From assembly GCA_025149125.1 (NCBI GenBank), contig CP102272.1:3286001-3350000 (forward strand): a DNA stretch of 64,000 nucleotides. The letters run 5' to 3'. Position numbers and translations under genes: made by a program. This DNA is from [Clostridium] asparagiforme DSM 15981 (GTDB taxonomy: Bacteria > Bacillota > Clostridia > Lachnospirales > Lachnospiraceae). This document shows positions 1-9,067 of this stretch, piece by piece (within the stretch, counting starts at the first letter, position 1; every line of letters begins with the position of its first letter). The notes under the pieces are model-generated. The model searched no databases. It was not told where the DNA came from and was given only the letters and a program-made list of their open reading frames with translations.

Positions 1-31
1 GATAGGGATTCATTTAAAAAAATTTGCCTCT

Positions 32-1762
32 ATGTTAAGAAAACTAGGACTGAAAAGAAAGATGATTTTGGGGACAGGTACGTTATTTGTTGGGATCTGT
101 CTGGTATGCGTAATGCTGATGCAGAAAATATATGTAAAAGAAATACAGAGAACCAATGCCCGGTACACCATGGAGTTTACAAATCAGTCGGTTCAGAAGC
201 TTGACCAGCAGTTCCAAGAGCTGGATCGTACAGCCTATACGGTGGCATACAGCAACTGGGCGCAGGGACTGCTACGAAGAGAAAATGGAATTGGATATGG
301 GTACTATGAAAGTATGTATTTTCTCCAGACTGCCGCTCAGATGAATCAGGGAATTCCGATGGTTATTTATGGGAAAAATGGAATTTGTCTGCCATCATCT
401 GTGTATGAGCTCCCTTTGACTGATAGGTTTGATGTAGCTGCACAGTCTTTTGGCATGGAGCTGATGGCGGGGAAAAGGATTATTCAATATGGAAACAGAG
501 CTCCGTTTCTTCGTCAAGAACTGGAGTCTCCCTGGATTTTTGTTTATTATCCCGTGTTGGATTATGCAAATTTTAAATATATAGGCTGCTTGATTTATGG
601 AATTGAACCATATAAACTGAATTTTGCATCGGAAAAAACATTTACAGAACGGTTGATTACGGTACATGACAGCCAGGGGCAGGTGATATACACTTCAGAT
701 CAGCATGTGTTGGACCAAGGGGAAGAGCTGCCGATACAAAGTAGCATTGATGGAAAATCATATTTTGTAGCAAGTCAGATGGATGAGAATACTGGGTGGA
801 CGATTACGACCGCGCTGCTTTCAGGTTCGAAAGAGAATTTGTCTACATCGTTTCTGTGGCTTTTGGTAGGGATTGGCGCCCTGGGACTGTTTGCCTTTTT
901 CGCTGCATTAGGGTTTTCCTGTTACCTTACAAAACCGATTGTTGCTTGTACAAATGCAATTAAGAGAATCAGAGACAATGATTTTGATATCCATATTCCA
1001 AATAGCTATCAGGATGAAATTGGTGAGCTAATTGACGGAATTAATGATATGACATATTCAATTAAAATCCTGCTAAAACGGAATGAGGCCGTATGTAAGC
1101 TGTCCAGTGCAATTCGGTTTGAAATGCTTTGCCAGCAGATTAATCCACATTTCCTATATAATACATTGGATATCATCAATGGACTGATTCTAAACGGGCA
1201 AAAGGATGAGGCTGTGCGTGTCTGCGAAATGCTGGGATTGATGTTCCGTTACAACTTAAATGGGGAAGAGGATTCAACACTGGAGCAGGAGATTGACCAT
1301 ACAAAACAGTATTTGGAGATCATACAATATAAAATACAAGGCTTGAATACGGATCTGGTTTGCGATGAGTCTATACGGAAGTTAAAGATCGCCAGGTTTG
1401 TCCTTCAGCCTTTGGTGGAGAATTCGATTAAACATGGCTTTGCCCAGAAACGGGGAGAATGTCTGGTATCCGTCTGCGCTCAGGATGAAGGGGACAGAAT
1501 TTCCATATGCGTGATGGATAACGGCGCAGGAATGCTGCCTCAGACAGTGGATGAGCTGGAGAATATGAAATGGGCGGTGCAAAAAGGAATTCCTCCGGAG
1601 CGGAATCAAACGACGGCTGGGGAAAGGCGCAGAAGGATTGGTTTGAGAAATATTTATGAAAGACTATTTGTAAAATATGGACGCAGTCTAGAGTTTCGAA
1701 TTGAAACCAGGCAAGGATTTGGAACTCGGATTATGATTGATATTCCTAAAGAAAGGGGATAA
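32..1762 (+). CDS. YesM-type sensor histidine kinase
   Basis: A 576-residue membrane histidine kinase of the LytS/YesM class. Visible parts are a first membrane helix (about 11-31), a long extracellular sensor region, a second helix (about 277-302), a HAMP linker (about 303-352) and the His_kinase domain with the motif QQINPHFLYNTLD, in which His373 is the predicted phosphoacceptor. The N-box LQPLVENSIKHGF and the G-box DNGAGM of the ATPase domain follow. The gene stops 5 bp before the response regulator, so the two form a pair. The neighbouring transport and GH4 genes suggest that it senses an extracellular uronide or a derived sugar; that ligand is inferred. Only 31 bp precede the start, so its promoter cannot be judged. 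Third codon positions are A/T-rich compared with genes after 8.3 kb. Confidence 0.93.
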   Translation: MLRKLGLKRKMILGTGTLFVGICLVCVMLMQKIYVKEIQRTNARYTMEFTNQSVQKLDQQFQELDRTAYTVAYSNWAQGLLRRENGIGYGYYESMYFLQTAAQMNQGIPMVIYGKNGICLPSSVYELPLTDRFDVAAQSFGMELMAGKRIIQYGNRAPFLRQELESPWIFVYYPVLDYANFKYIGCLIYGIEPYKLNFASEKTFTERLITVHDSQGQVIYTSDQHVLDQGEELPIQSSIDGKSYFVASQMDENTGWTITTALLSGSKENLSTSFLWLLVGIGALGLFAFFAALGFSCYLTKPIVACTNAIKRIRDNDFDIHIPNSYQDEIGELIDGINDMTYSIKILLKRNEAVCKLSSAIRFEMLCQQINPHFLYNTLDIINGLILNGQKDEAVRVCEMLGLMFRYNLNGEEDSTLEQEIDHTKQYLEIIQYKIQGLNTDLVCDESIRKLKIARFVLQPLVENSIKHGFAQKRGECLVSVCAQDEGDRISICVMDNGAGMLPQTVDELENMKWAVQKGIPPERNQTTAGERRRRIGLRNIYERLFVKYGRSLEFRIETRQGFGTRIMIDIPKERG

Positions 1763-1767
1763 GAGCC

Positions 1768-3231
1768 ATGACGTATCGGGTGTGTATTGCGGAGGATGAA
1801 CAGTTTATTCGAAAGGGGTTGGAAAAGCGGTTAGAACAGTGCGGACAAAGCTTTGAGCTGGCAGGTAGTGCGGATGACGGAGTTCAGGGGGTAGAGCTTT
1901 ACAGAGCATTGTCTCCGGACATCTTTTTTGTCGATATCAATATGCCGCGGCTAAGCGGACTGGAAATGATAGAGGAGGCCAAAAAGTTAGGAGCTACGAG
2001 AACAAAATTCGTGATTATTAGCGGATACGATGATTTTGCGTACCTACAGCGCTCTATTCGCTTAGGGGTGGCCAGCTATTTAAAAAAGCCCGTGGTTCAG
2101 GAAGAGCTACAGACTGTTCTGGACGAAATATGTGCTGAAATCGAAAAAGAAAGAAAGCTTTATGGTAAGGAAGAAGAGGGAAAGCGTTCACTTTTTTTGG
2201 ATGATCTGCTTCAGAGTCAGCAGATGGAGCAGCAGCTGCGGGCGCTTCCGGGAAGAGCGTATTTTTGGCGGGCAGAAGAGTCTTTAGGGTTGGAAGCTAG
2301 GGGTGGTATTGCAGCCGTAGAGAACGAGCTGAAGAAGGTCGTGCATCCTCAACTATTGATATGCGCTGCGCTGAGGGATGCACCTGCGGCCTGCTTTTTC
2401 CTGGCGGAAGAAAATTTTAACCAAGAGAATGCAAACAGAGCGGATAACTTTTTCCGTTCTCTCACCTATGGAATGGCGGCAGGCACGACGCTGGACGGTA
2501 GCGAACTGCACAGAGTTCTGGAACGTCTGGACGAAGCTCATGCAAAACGTTTTTTTGGAGAGAAAGGCCGCTTGACGGAGGCGGTAGAATTCCCATCTCA
2601 TAAAGACAAGGTCGTTCATGTATTGGCCGATGCATTAGAGTCATCAGATGAAGGTATGTTTACCAGATTATTGCACAGAGAGCTAGACAGCTGCTGCTCC
2701 TCGCCAAGCTTATGCAGTACGCTGCCTCAGCTTTACCGGGCGCTCTGCCTTGCAATGATGGAAAAAATGATGGCTTATGAAATCCCGATTACAGAGTCAT
2801 TGAAGAATGAACTTAGGGTGTTTGCGCTGGCAAAATTCTCATCTATCACAGTACTTGAGCAGAGTTTGACTTTGCAGGCGGAGGGGATCAACAAAAGCAT
2901 TAGAAAGCGAGTGCAGAGTGGGGGATTGGCATTTCAAGTGGCTGCATATCTGCAGCAGCATTATGATGAGGATTTATCCCTGAAGGACCTGGCGAACCTT
3001 TTTTTTATTACGCCTACTTATCTTTCCAAATGGTTTAAGGACAAAACAGGAGCCACAATTACACAGTTTGTAGAAAATCTTCGTATGGAACGTGCACGTG
3101 AGCTGCTGGAATACACGAGCCTGTCAGTAGGGGAGATTGGAAGGCGTGTGGGGTATGAGGACTCAAATTACTTTTCCCGTGTGTTTAAAAAAATATATGG
3201 AATTCCCCCAAGCAAATGGCCTAGAATATAA
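1768..3231 (+). CDS. YesN-type response regulator with AraC DNA-binding domain
   Basis: A 487-residue response regulator. The N-terminal receiver domain (about 1-125) has the acidic pair at Glu9-Asp10 (EDE), Asp56 in FVDINMP as the predicted phosphorylation site, and Lys in YLKKP. The middle 250 residues match no family I recognise. The last 100 residues (about 385-487) form an AraC/XylS double helix-turn-helix, with LKDLANLFFITPTYLSKWFK and GRRVGYEDSNYFSRVFKK. It lies 5 bp behind the kinase gene and 134 bp before the lipoprotein gene, so it most likely activates the downstream transport operon when phosphorylated. That target is inferred from gene order, as in other YesMN-sugar ABC loci. Confidence 0.93.
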   Translation: MTYRVCIAEDEQFIRKGLEKRLEQCGQSFELAGSADDGVQGVELYRALSPDIFFVDINMPRLSGLEMIEEAKKLGATRTKFVIISGYDDFAYLQRSIRLGVASYLKKPVVQEELQTVLDEICAEIEKERKLYGKEEEGKRSLFLDDLLQSQQMEQQLRALPGRAYFWRAEESLGLEARGGIAAVENELKKVVHPQLLICAALRDAPAACFFLAEENFNQENANRADNFFRSLTYGMAAGTTLDGSELHRVLERLDEAHAKRFFGEKGRLTEAVEFPSHKDKVVHVLADALESSDEGMFTRLLHRELDSCCSSPSLCSTLPQLYRALCLAMMEKMMAYEIPITESLKNELRVFALAKFSSITVLEQSLTLQAEGINKSIRKRVQSGGLAFQVAAYLQQHYDEDLSLKDLANLFFITPTYLSKWFKDKTGATITQFVENLRMERARELLEYTSLSVGEIGRRVGYEDSNYFSRVFKKIYGIPPSKWPRI

Positions 3232-3270
3232 AACAGTTAATTTTGTCCAGATAAACAAGAAGATCTATCC

Positions 3271-3300
3271 TGACAGCTCCTTCTTACAAAATGCTATACT
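3271..3300 (+). promoter_or_regulatory. candidate promoter of the uronide transport operon
   Basis: A TATACT -10 hexamer at 3295-3300 is preceded by a weak -35-like TGACAG at 3271-3276, 18 bp upstream, about 65 bp before the lipoprotein start. A weak -35 would fit activation by the upstream AraC-type regulator. No regulator site could be identified. Confidence 0.4.
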
Positions 3301-3365
3301 GTACCTACAAACGATGAAGTGACTGAAAATAATATTACAAATTGGATGTATGGGAGGAAATGGTT

Positions 3366-4733
3366 ATGCAGAAGAAACAAATTGCAGCAGGTTTAATGAT
3401 CCTGGCTATGGTATTGAGTTTGTCAGGCTGTTCGGGAGGCAATTCCCAAAGCGCTGCAGAAACGGGTAAGACAGGGAAGAAGGAAGAAAATGTGGAATTA
3501 AGTATGATCTGCTGGGGATCACAGACAAGACAGGAATATACACAGAAAGCGATAGATGTGTTTGAGGAGCAGCATCCTGGTATTACGATTAACCTGGAGT
3601 TTACATCATGGGATGGATACTGGCAAAAGCTTGCAGCTATGGCGGCCTCTAAAGAGCTGCCAGATATTATACAGATGGATTACTCCAAGGTAGTTCAATA
3701 CGACAATGGCGGCCTGATTATCGATCTGATGCCCCATGTGGAGAGCGGGATCATTGACCTGTCGGACTGCGAGGAATCTTTATGGAAAAGCGGTATCATT
3801 AATGACAAGCTGCTGGGAGTCAGCGTGGGAACGAACAGTATGGTTACTGTGATCAATGATGAATTGATGGAGCAGGCAGGCTTGGAAATCCCGGACGATG
3901 AATGGACGTGGACAGACTATACAGAGTTGTGTTCTCAGATTATGGAAAAAAAGGATGAGCTCGGCATCAAATGGGCGGATCAGTATAGTGAAGCGGCCAT
4001 TGATATCAATCAGCTGACATTTGAGATGCTGGAAGCAGATTGTAATCTGTTTAGCCAGGATGGAAACAATACGTTTGGTTTTGACAAAGAAGAAGGCAGA
4101 AAGGTTTTTGTCCATTATTTCGAAACCATGAAGGATATGATAGAAAAAGGGTATATTGCGCCGTTGGCAATTCGTGATGAAATCAGTGTTAATGGGGTAG
4201 AAAATGGCTCAATTATCCGAGGGGAAACGATCATGGATACCGGCCATTGGACCAACCAGCTGGAGGCTATGACAGAAGCTGCCGGACATCATTTGACGAT
4301 TATCAGCATGCCGAACCATACAGAAAAAAGAGTACAGCCTATGCGCCCTTCCCAGCTGCTGTGCGTGGCATCAAATTCGGAGCATCCGGAGGAAGCAGCT
4401 CTCTTCATTAACGAGTGGACAAATAATGTGGATATGAATTTAGAGCTGAAAGCGGAGCGTGGAGTACCAATCTCATCGAAGGTGCGAGCAGCCCTAGCGG
4501 AGACCATGGAAGAGGACTCGGCGGTTCTTCAAACATTCGACTATGTGGATCGAATGGCAGCCAAGGCAGGAGAGCTGGAGATGCCGGAACCTGCTTCTTA
4601 TGGAGCTATTGAGACGCTGATCCGCAACGCGATGAAGGATGTGGTGGATAATGGGGGAGAGCCGAACGAGGTATATGATAGCTTCTACGAACAGGCGATG
4701 ACAGAATTTGAAATGACATCGGAAGAAGGATGA
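3366..4733 (+). CDS. sugar ABC transporter substrate-binding lipoprotein (LplA-like)
   Basis: A 455-residue extracellular solute-binding protein of family 1. It begins with a lipoprotein signal peptide and lipobox LSGC (Cys22). A TTG at 3342 and an ATG at 3360 are also in frame, but GGGAGG at 3352-3357 is 8 bp from the ATG at 3366 and puts the signal peptide at the very start, so 3366 is preferred. The mature part reads as a typical carbohydrate binder (FTSWDGYWQKLAAMAA, PDIIQMDY). It is followed by two permeases and a GH4 enzyme in the order of Bacillus lplABCD. No ATPase is encoded here, so a shared MsmX/UgpC-type ATPase elsewhere is expected. The substrate, an oligogalacturonide-like sugar, is inferred from the GH4 partner. 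Confidence 0.9.
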   Translation: MQKKQIAAGLMILAMVLSLSGCSGGNSQSAAETGKTGKKEENVELSMICWGSQTRQEYTQKAIDVFEEQHPGITINLEFTSWDGYWQKLAAMAASKELPDIIQMDYSKVVQYDNGGLIIDLMPHVESGIIDLSDCEESLWKSGIINDKLLGVSVGTNSMVTVINDELMEQAGLEIPDDEWTWTDYTELCSQIMEKKDELGIKWADQYSEAAIDINQLTFEMLEADCNLFSQDGNNTFGFDKEEGRKVFVHYFETMKDMIEKGYIAPLAIRDEISVNGVENGSIIRGETIMDTGHWTNQLEAMTEAAGHHLTIISMPNHTEKRVQPMRPSQLLCVASNSEHPEEAALFINEWTNNVDMNLELKAERGVPISSKVRAALAETMEEDSAVLQTFDYVDRMAAKAGELEMPEPASYGAIETLIRNAMKDVVDNGGEPNEVYDSFYEQAMTEFEMTSEEG

Positions 4734-4750
4734 AAAAAGGGGCTCTTTGT

Positions 4751-5701
4751 ATGAAAACATCAAACGCACAGAAAACAGCTTGTTTCTGGAAAACAGAACA
4801 ATTATCCCGGTTTATGAACCGGGATGATACCGTCGGATATGTATTTATTGCACCATTTATTATTGGATTTCTGGTTTTTACACTTTATCCGTTGCTTTAT
4901 TCGCTTTACCTTTCTTTTACATCCTATTCTGGGCTAAATGAAGCAAAATGGATCGGGCCTTTGAACTATATCCGGATGTTTACTAAGGACCCAAGATTTT
5001 TAAAATCCCTTGGAATCACATTCTTGTATGTAGGCTTGTATGTGCCTCTGCGGCTTATGTTCGCATTAATTGTCGCAATGATGTTTAAACGTGGCAGCCG
5101 TGCGACATCGGTTTATCGGACGATTTATTACCTTCCAAGTGTTATTGGAGGTTCTATCGCCGTAGCGGTCGTATGGAGGCAGCTTTGGGGATATGGAGGA
5201 ATTATTAATAAAGTACTGATGGCGGTTGGAATTATGGACACGGAAATGTCATTTATCGCGACAAAAGGTACAGCGTTGCTTAGTCTGATTGTCTTATCTG
5301 TATGGCAGTTTGGATCGCCGATGCTGGTATTTCTTGCTGGCTTGAAGGATATTCCTGCTGATTTTTACGAGGCAGCGGAAGTGGATGGAGCAGGCCCCTG
5401 GCAGAAGTTTTGGAAGATTACGTTCCCATGCTTGACTCCAGTTATCTTTTTTAATCTTATCAACCAGCTGATCCAGGGATTCATGGCATTTACGGAAACG
5501 TTTGTTATTACACGAGGCGGGCCTAATGATTCCACTATGCTTTATGTGATGTATTTATATGAGAAATCATTTACGAATTTCCAGATGGGATATGGTTCTG
5601 CAATGGCATGGGTGCTGATTGTAATTGTCGGTATTTTGACCTTGTTTATCTTTAAATCTCAGAACAAATGGGTTCATTATGAGAATAAAGGAGGGGTATA
5701 A
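4751..5701 (+). CDS. sugar ABC transporter permease, first subunit (LplB/UgpA-like)
   Basis: A 316-residue inner-membrane permease with six predicted helices, starting at GYVFIAPFIIGFLVFTLYPLLYS. The EAA loop reads EAAEVDGAGPWQKFWKITFP, the contact site for the ATPase. An ATG at 4730 overlaps the stop of the lipoprotein gene, but the AAAAGGGG string at 4736-4742 is spaced for the ATG at 4751, so translation may start at either. It sits between the lipoprotein and the second permease in one operon and belongs to the MalF/UgpA branch of carbohydrate importers. Confidence 0.92.
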   Translation: MKTSNAQKTACFWKTEQLSRFMNRDDTVGYVFIAPFIIGFLVFTLYPLLYSLYLSFTSYSGLNEAKWIGPLNYIRMFTKDPRFLKSLGITFLYVGLYVPLRLMFALIVAMMFKRGSRATSVYRTIYYLPSVIGGSIAVAVVWRQLWGYGGIINKVLMAVGIMDTEMSFIATKGTALLSLIVLSVWQFGSPMLVFLAGLKDIPADFYEAAEVDGAGPWQKFWKITFPCLTPVIFFNLINQLIQGFMAFTETFVITRGGPNDSTMLYVMYLYEKSFTNFQMGYGSAMAWVLIVIVGILTLFIFKSQNKWVHYENKGGV

Positions 5702-5706
5702 AGACG

Positions 5707-6555
5707 ATGGGAATGACGACATCCAGACGCCTGAAGCATGCAATATTCCATATATGCGCAGTTTCTTTGGGTTTCTTAATGATTTATCCTTTTTTATATA
5801 TGATCTTCGGATCGTTTAAAACGCAGCAGGATATTGTTCAGAACCCTACCAGCCTTTTGCCTGCCTCCTGGACGCTGGAAAATTTTTTTAATGGGTGGAA
5901 GGGATTCGGAAATACGACATTTGCGACCTTTTTTTTAAACAGCTTTATGATTACGATCCTGTCGGTTGTAGGACAGGTTGCCTCCTCCGCAGTTGTAGCC
6001 TATGGCTTTGCTCGTACACGTTTTAAGGGGAGAACCGTCTGGTTTGCTATTATGGTTGCAACGATGATGATGCCATCACAAGTATTGATTATCCCGCAGT
6101 ATATTATGTTCAACAAATTTGGATGGATCAATACGTGGCTGCCGCTGATTGTACCAGGATTTTTCGGAATGCCATTTTTCATATTCTTGATTTATCAGTT
6201 TATGCAGAATATTCCTCAGGCATTAGATGAAGCCGCATTTATCGATGGCTGCAGTAAATATAGTATTTTTAGACGGATTGTTCTTCCTTTGATTAAACCG
6301 GCTTTGGTTACATCCATGATTTTTGCAGCGTACTGGAAATGGGGCGATTTCTTTTCGCCAATGATTTATTTGACAGATATTAAGAAGTATACACTGTCTG
6401 TTGCATTGAAGATGTTTACTGATCCTGCTGCCCAGTCGGATTGGGGAGCATCTTATGCGATGGCTACATTATCCGTATTACCGGTATTGATTTTGTTTTT
6501 CTGCTTCCAGAAGTATCTTGTGGAAGGTATTTCCACATCTGGATTAAAGGGTTAA
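5707..6555 (+). CDS. sugar ABC transporter permease, second subunit (LplC/UgpE-like)
   Basis: A 282-residue membrane protein of the MalG/UgpE branch. It has a first helix near residues 12-35, later hydrophobic segments, and the EAA loop DEAAFIDGCSKYSIFRRIVLP that docks the ATPase. The start follows the first permease by 5 bp, behind GGAGGGG at 5691-5697. With the upstream permease it should form the heterodimeric channel for the sugar delivered by the lipoprotein. Confidence 0.92.
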   Translation: MGMTTSRRLKHAIFHICAVSLGFLMIYPFLYMIFGSFKTQQDIVQNPTSLLPASWTLENFFNGWKGFGNTTFATFFLNSFMITILSVVGQVASSAVVAYGFARTRFKGRTVWFAIMVATMMMPSQVLIIPQYIMFNKFGWINTWLPLIVPGFFGMPFFIFLIYQFMQNIPQALDEAAFIDGCSKYSIFRRIVLPLIKPALVTSMIFAAYWKWGDFFSPMIYLTDIKKYTLSVALKMFTDPAAQSDWGASYAMATLSVLPVLILFFCFQKYLVEGISTSGLKG

Positions 6556-6565
6556 AAGGAGGAAT

Positions 6566-7966
6566 ATGATGCAGTTTCAGGTGAAGGAAAATCGAGTGAC
6601 AGATTTGAAGGTGGCCTATCTAGGCGGCGGCTCCCGCGGCTGGGCGTGGGGATTTATGAAGGATCTTGCTATGGACGGGCAGATGGAAGGAACAGTAGTT
6701 CTGTATGATATTAACCGACAAGCAGCAGAGGCCAATAAGATTATCGGAAATAAAATCAGTGCTCACCCAGACGCAAAGGCAAGGTGGAGCTATCGGGTTG
6801 CGGACTCCTTGGAGGAAGCGCTGACGGGCGCTGATTTCGTAGTAATTTCCATCCTGCCTGGGACGTTTCAGGAAATGCGCTCTGATGTCCACGAACCAGA
6901 ACAATTTGGGATTTATCAGTCGGTAGGAGATACAGTAGGCCCTGGCGGGTTAATTCGGGCTATGCGTACTCTTCCAATATTTGCTGAGTTTGCGCGAGGG
7001 ATAGCAGCATACTGCCCGCAGGCATGGGTCATTAATTATACCAATCCGATGACGGTGTGTGTCCGTACGCTGTATCAGGTATTCCCGAAAATCAAGGCAT
7101 TTGGCTGTTGTCATGAGGTGTTTGGAGTTCAGGAAACTATGGCAGCTATGCTGAATGACCTGCGAGGAATTCAGGGAGTTCGCAGAGAAGAGATTAGAAC
7201 GAATGTACTAGGCATCAACCATTTTACCTGGATTGATAAAGCATCTTATAAAGGGTTAGATCTGATGCCAATATGGAAAGAATTCTGCGAAAAATATGCA
7301 GAAGAGGGATTTATAGAAAATCCAAGCGAAAACTGGATGAATAGCCATTTTGAAAGCTGTCAGAGGGTAAAAATTGACCTGACAAAACGCTACGGAATCA
7401 TTGCAGCAGCGGGGGACCGCCATTTAGCTGAGTTTATGCCGCCGTGGTATTTGAAAACCCCAGAGACAGTAAAATATTGGAAATTTAGTCTGACATCCGT
7501 TGACTGGAGAGAGAAGGATCTTCAAGAACGCTTGGAGAGAAGCCGCCGTCTGGTTAGTGGGGGGGAGGTCATTGAACTTTCACCATCTGGAGAGGAGGGG
7601 CATCTGTTGATGAAGGCTCTGCTGGGCTTAGGAGATATGGTCAGCAATGTCAATATTCCAAATCGGGGACAAATGCCGGATCTTCCCGCAGATGTAGTGG
7701 TAGAAACAAACGCTCTGTTTAGGAGAGATGAAATTAGCCCAGTATGCGCAGGGCATTTGCCCGGAAACGTGCTTGCCTTAATAGAACGCCATGTATGCAA
7801 TCAAGAAAACACAGTGAAGGCAGCGCTTTCCTGTGACAAAGAGCTGGCGTTTACTACCTTTATGAATGATCCTCAGGTGAACCTCACCATTGATGAGGGT
7901 AGAGAGCTATTTGAAAGAATGCTGCATAATACGGAAAAGTATCTGCCAGATAGCTGGAAATGCTAA
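6566..7966 (+). CDS. lplD: GH4 glycosidase, probable alpha-galacturonidase (LplD-like)
   Basis: A 466-residue glycoside hydrolase family 4 enzyme. Members use NAD+ and a divalent metal and cleave by an oxidation-elimination route. Visible are the dinucleotide fold YLGGGSRGW near the N-terminus, the sugar-site motif NYTNPM, the metal motif C182-H183-E-V, and GINHFTW. In GH4 the residues after Cys separate specificities, and CHEV has been associated with alpha-galacturonidases such as B. subtilis LplD. Gene order (lipoprotein, two permeases, GH4) matches lplABCD. I infer hydrolysis of imported galacturonides from pectin in the cytoplasm. Two ATGs (6566, 6569) follow a strong AGGAGG. The exact substrate could still be another uronide. 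Confidence 0.85.
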   Translation: MMQFQVKENRVTDLKVAYLGGGSRGWAWGFMKDLAMDGQMEGTVVLYDINRQAAEANKIIGNKISAHPDAKARWSYRVADSLEEALTGADFVVISILPGTFQEMRSDVHEPEQFGIYQSVGDTVGPGGLIRAMRTLPIFAEFARGIAAYCPQAWVINYTNPMTVCVRTLYQVFPKIKAFGCCHEVFGVQETMAAMLNDLRGIQGVRREEIRTNVLGINHFTWIDKASYKGLDLMPIWKEFCEKYAEEGFIENPSENWMNSHFESCQRVKIDLTKRYGIIAAAGDRHLAEFMPPWYLKTPETVKYWKFSLTSVDWREKDLQERLERSRRLVSGGEVIELSPSGEEGHLLMKALLGLGDMVSNVNIPNRGQMPDLPADVVVETNALFRRDEISPVCAGHLPGNVLALIERHVCNQENTVKAALSCDKELAFTTFMNDPQVNLTIDEGRELFERMLHNTEKYLPDSWKC

Positions 7967-8287
7967 GAATTTCAGAGGGTAATTAAAAAAGAAGGAGCTG
8001 TGAATTTGCGGATGGAGACCGTATTTTTACAGCTCCTAACTGTTCCTGGATTTCTACCGTCAGGCATGGCCTTTGGCCTCCCTCTCGTTGACAAAACCCG
8101 TATTCATGATATAATTCTTCTCAATTTTACTAATTAGCGGAACTTCAGCCATGAAATATATGGTAAAATCAGACCGGTATTCTGATTTTGCCTGGCTGTT
8201 TTTCGATACAATCAAAGGAAGAAGAATAACTTCCAGGAAATGCAACTGGCTTCCGGCGTTTTTCTTATTGGGTCCGCTATCCCGCCC
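7967..8287. other. intergenic boundary region, no supported gene
   Basis: This 321-bp gap follows the GH4 gene. A weak inverted repeat GGAGCTGT/ACAGCTCC (7994-8001 and 8029-8036) could form a hairpin but has no T tract. Short open frames exist on both strands, but none has a convincing ribosome site or a recognisable product. Base composition shifts from A/T-rich to G/C-rich across this gap, so it is the likely edge of a transferred block. Confidence 0.6.
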
Positions 8288-8911
8288 TCATCCCCCCAGC
8301 GTCACATCCTGCCCGGAGTACCACTCCAGGGCCTGGGTGATGTGGTCGGGGGTGAAGTCCGGCCAGTAATCGTCCACCACGTAGAAATCCGCGTATACGG
8401 ACTGGACCGGCAGAAAGCCTGAGAGGCGCCGGCGCCCGCCCCAGCGGATGATCAGATCGATGCGGGAGACGTCCTCCGTTTTGAGGCAGGGCCCTACGGC
8501 TCCTTTCTGGAATCCCAGATCCCACTCCCAGCTGTAATTGACCAGAAAATTAATTTTCATGCCCCCGGAGCCGAAGTCGTGGCGCCGGGTGTAGGGCAGG
8601 AGCTCGGGCGGGAACATGGGGGACTCGGTGTTTCCCAGCACCAGCAGGCTGGCCTCTTCCTTGGAGATGGCCTCCACGGCATCCACGCAGGCCGCGGTGA
8701 AGGCGTGTCTTTGGGTCCTGGCTCGCTTGGTGTTGTCCACGGTAAAGCCGTAGAAGGACATCTCCCGAATTCCCAGATCCCGGCAGGTGCGGTAGAGGGA
8801 GAGGCCGGGGGAGATTCCGTGCCGGTAGCCGTCCTGCTTCTCCATGCCGTTCTGAACCGCCCAGCGGCGGTTGCCGTCGGGAATGATGCCGATGTGTTGC
8901 GGTATTCTCAT
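8288..8911 (-). CDS. cis-prenyltransferase (undecaprenyl diphosphate synthase) homologue
   Basis: A 207-residue member of the UppS/cis-prenyltransferase family, which condenses isopentenyl diphosphate onto an allylic diphosphate to make carrier lipid. The family signatures are present: IGIIPDGNRRWA at the N-terminus (usual form MDGNGRWA), FYGFTVDNTKR, and IDLIIRWGGRRRLSGF near the C-terminus. Several normally constant positions differ, including Trp in place of Thr in the RTSGE motif, and it is shorter than standard UppS (about 240-250 residues). It is therefore probably a paralogue and not the housekeeping enzyme. The start at 8911 is set by GGAGG 6 bp upstream; an upstream in-frame ATG at 8962 lacks such a site. 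Confidence 0.8.
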   Translation of the reverse strand: MRIPQHIGIIPDGNRRWAVQNGMEKQDGYRHGISPGLSLYRTCRDLGIREMSFYGFTVDNTKRARTQRHAFTAACVDAVEAISKEEASLLVLGNTESPMFPPELLPYTRRHDFGSGGMKINFLVNYSWEWDLGFQKGAVGPCLKTEDVSRIDLIIRWGGRRRLSGFLPVQSVYADFYVVDDYWPDFTPDHITQALEWYSGQDVTLGG

Positions 8912-8968
8912 AATAATCCTCCGTTTGCGTCCACTGGCAGCGGGACGCTCAGTTTGATCCATAAAATA

Positions 8969-9028
8969 CAGCGGGCCGCGGTCACGGCTGCAGGCGATTG
9001 CGTGTTGCAGCCCTTTGGCAGCCCGCTG
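8969..9028 (-). terminator. nested hairpin between two minus-strand genes
   Basis: Outer arms CAGCGGGC (8969-8976) and GCCCGCTG (9021-9028) enclose a second perfect stem GGCTGCA/TGCAGCC (8986-8992, 9006-9012). On the minus strand the outer stem is followed by TATTTTAT. This could attenuate read-through from the unknown membrane protein into the prenyltransferase gene. Confidence 0.4.
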
Positions 9029-9067
9029 TTTGGAAATTTAAGGATATTATGGACAGCTTTGGCGGGA

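Noticed and set aside
8060..8245. 61-codon minus-strand frame in the gap after the GH4 gene
   Set aside because: No ribosome site, no recognisable family and no partner; treated as chance in an AT-rich gap.
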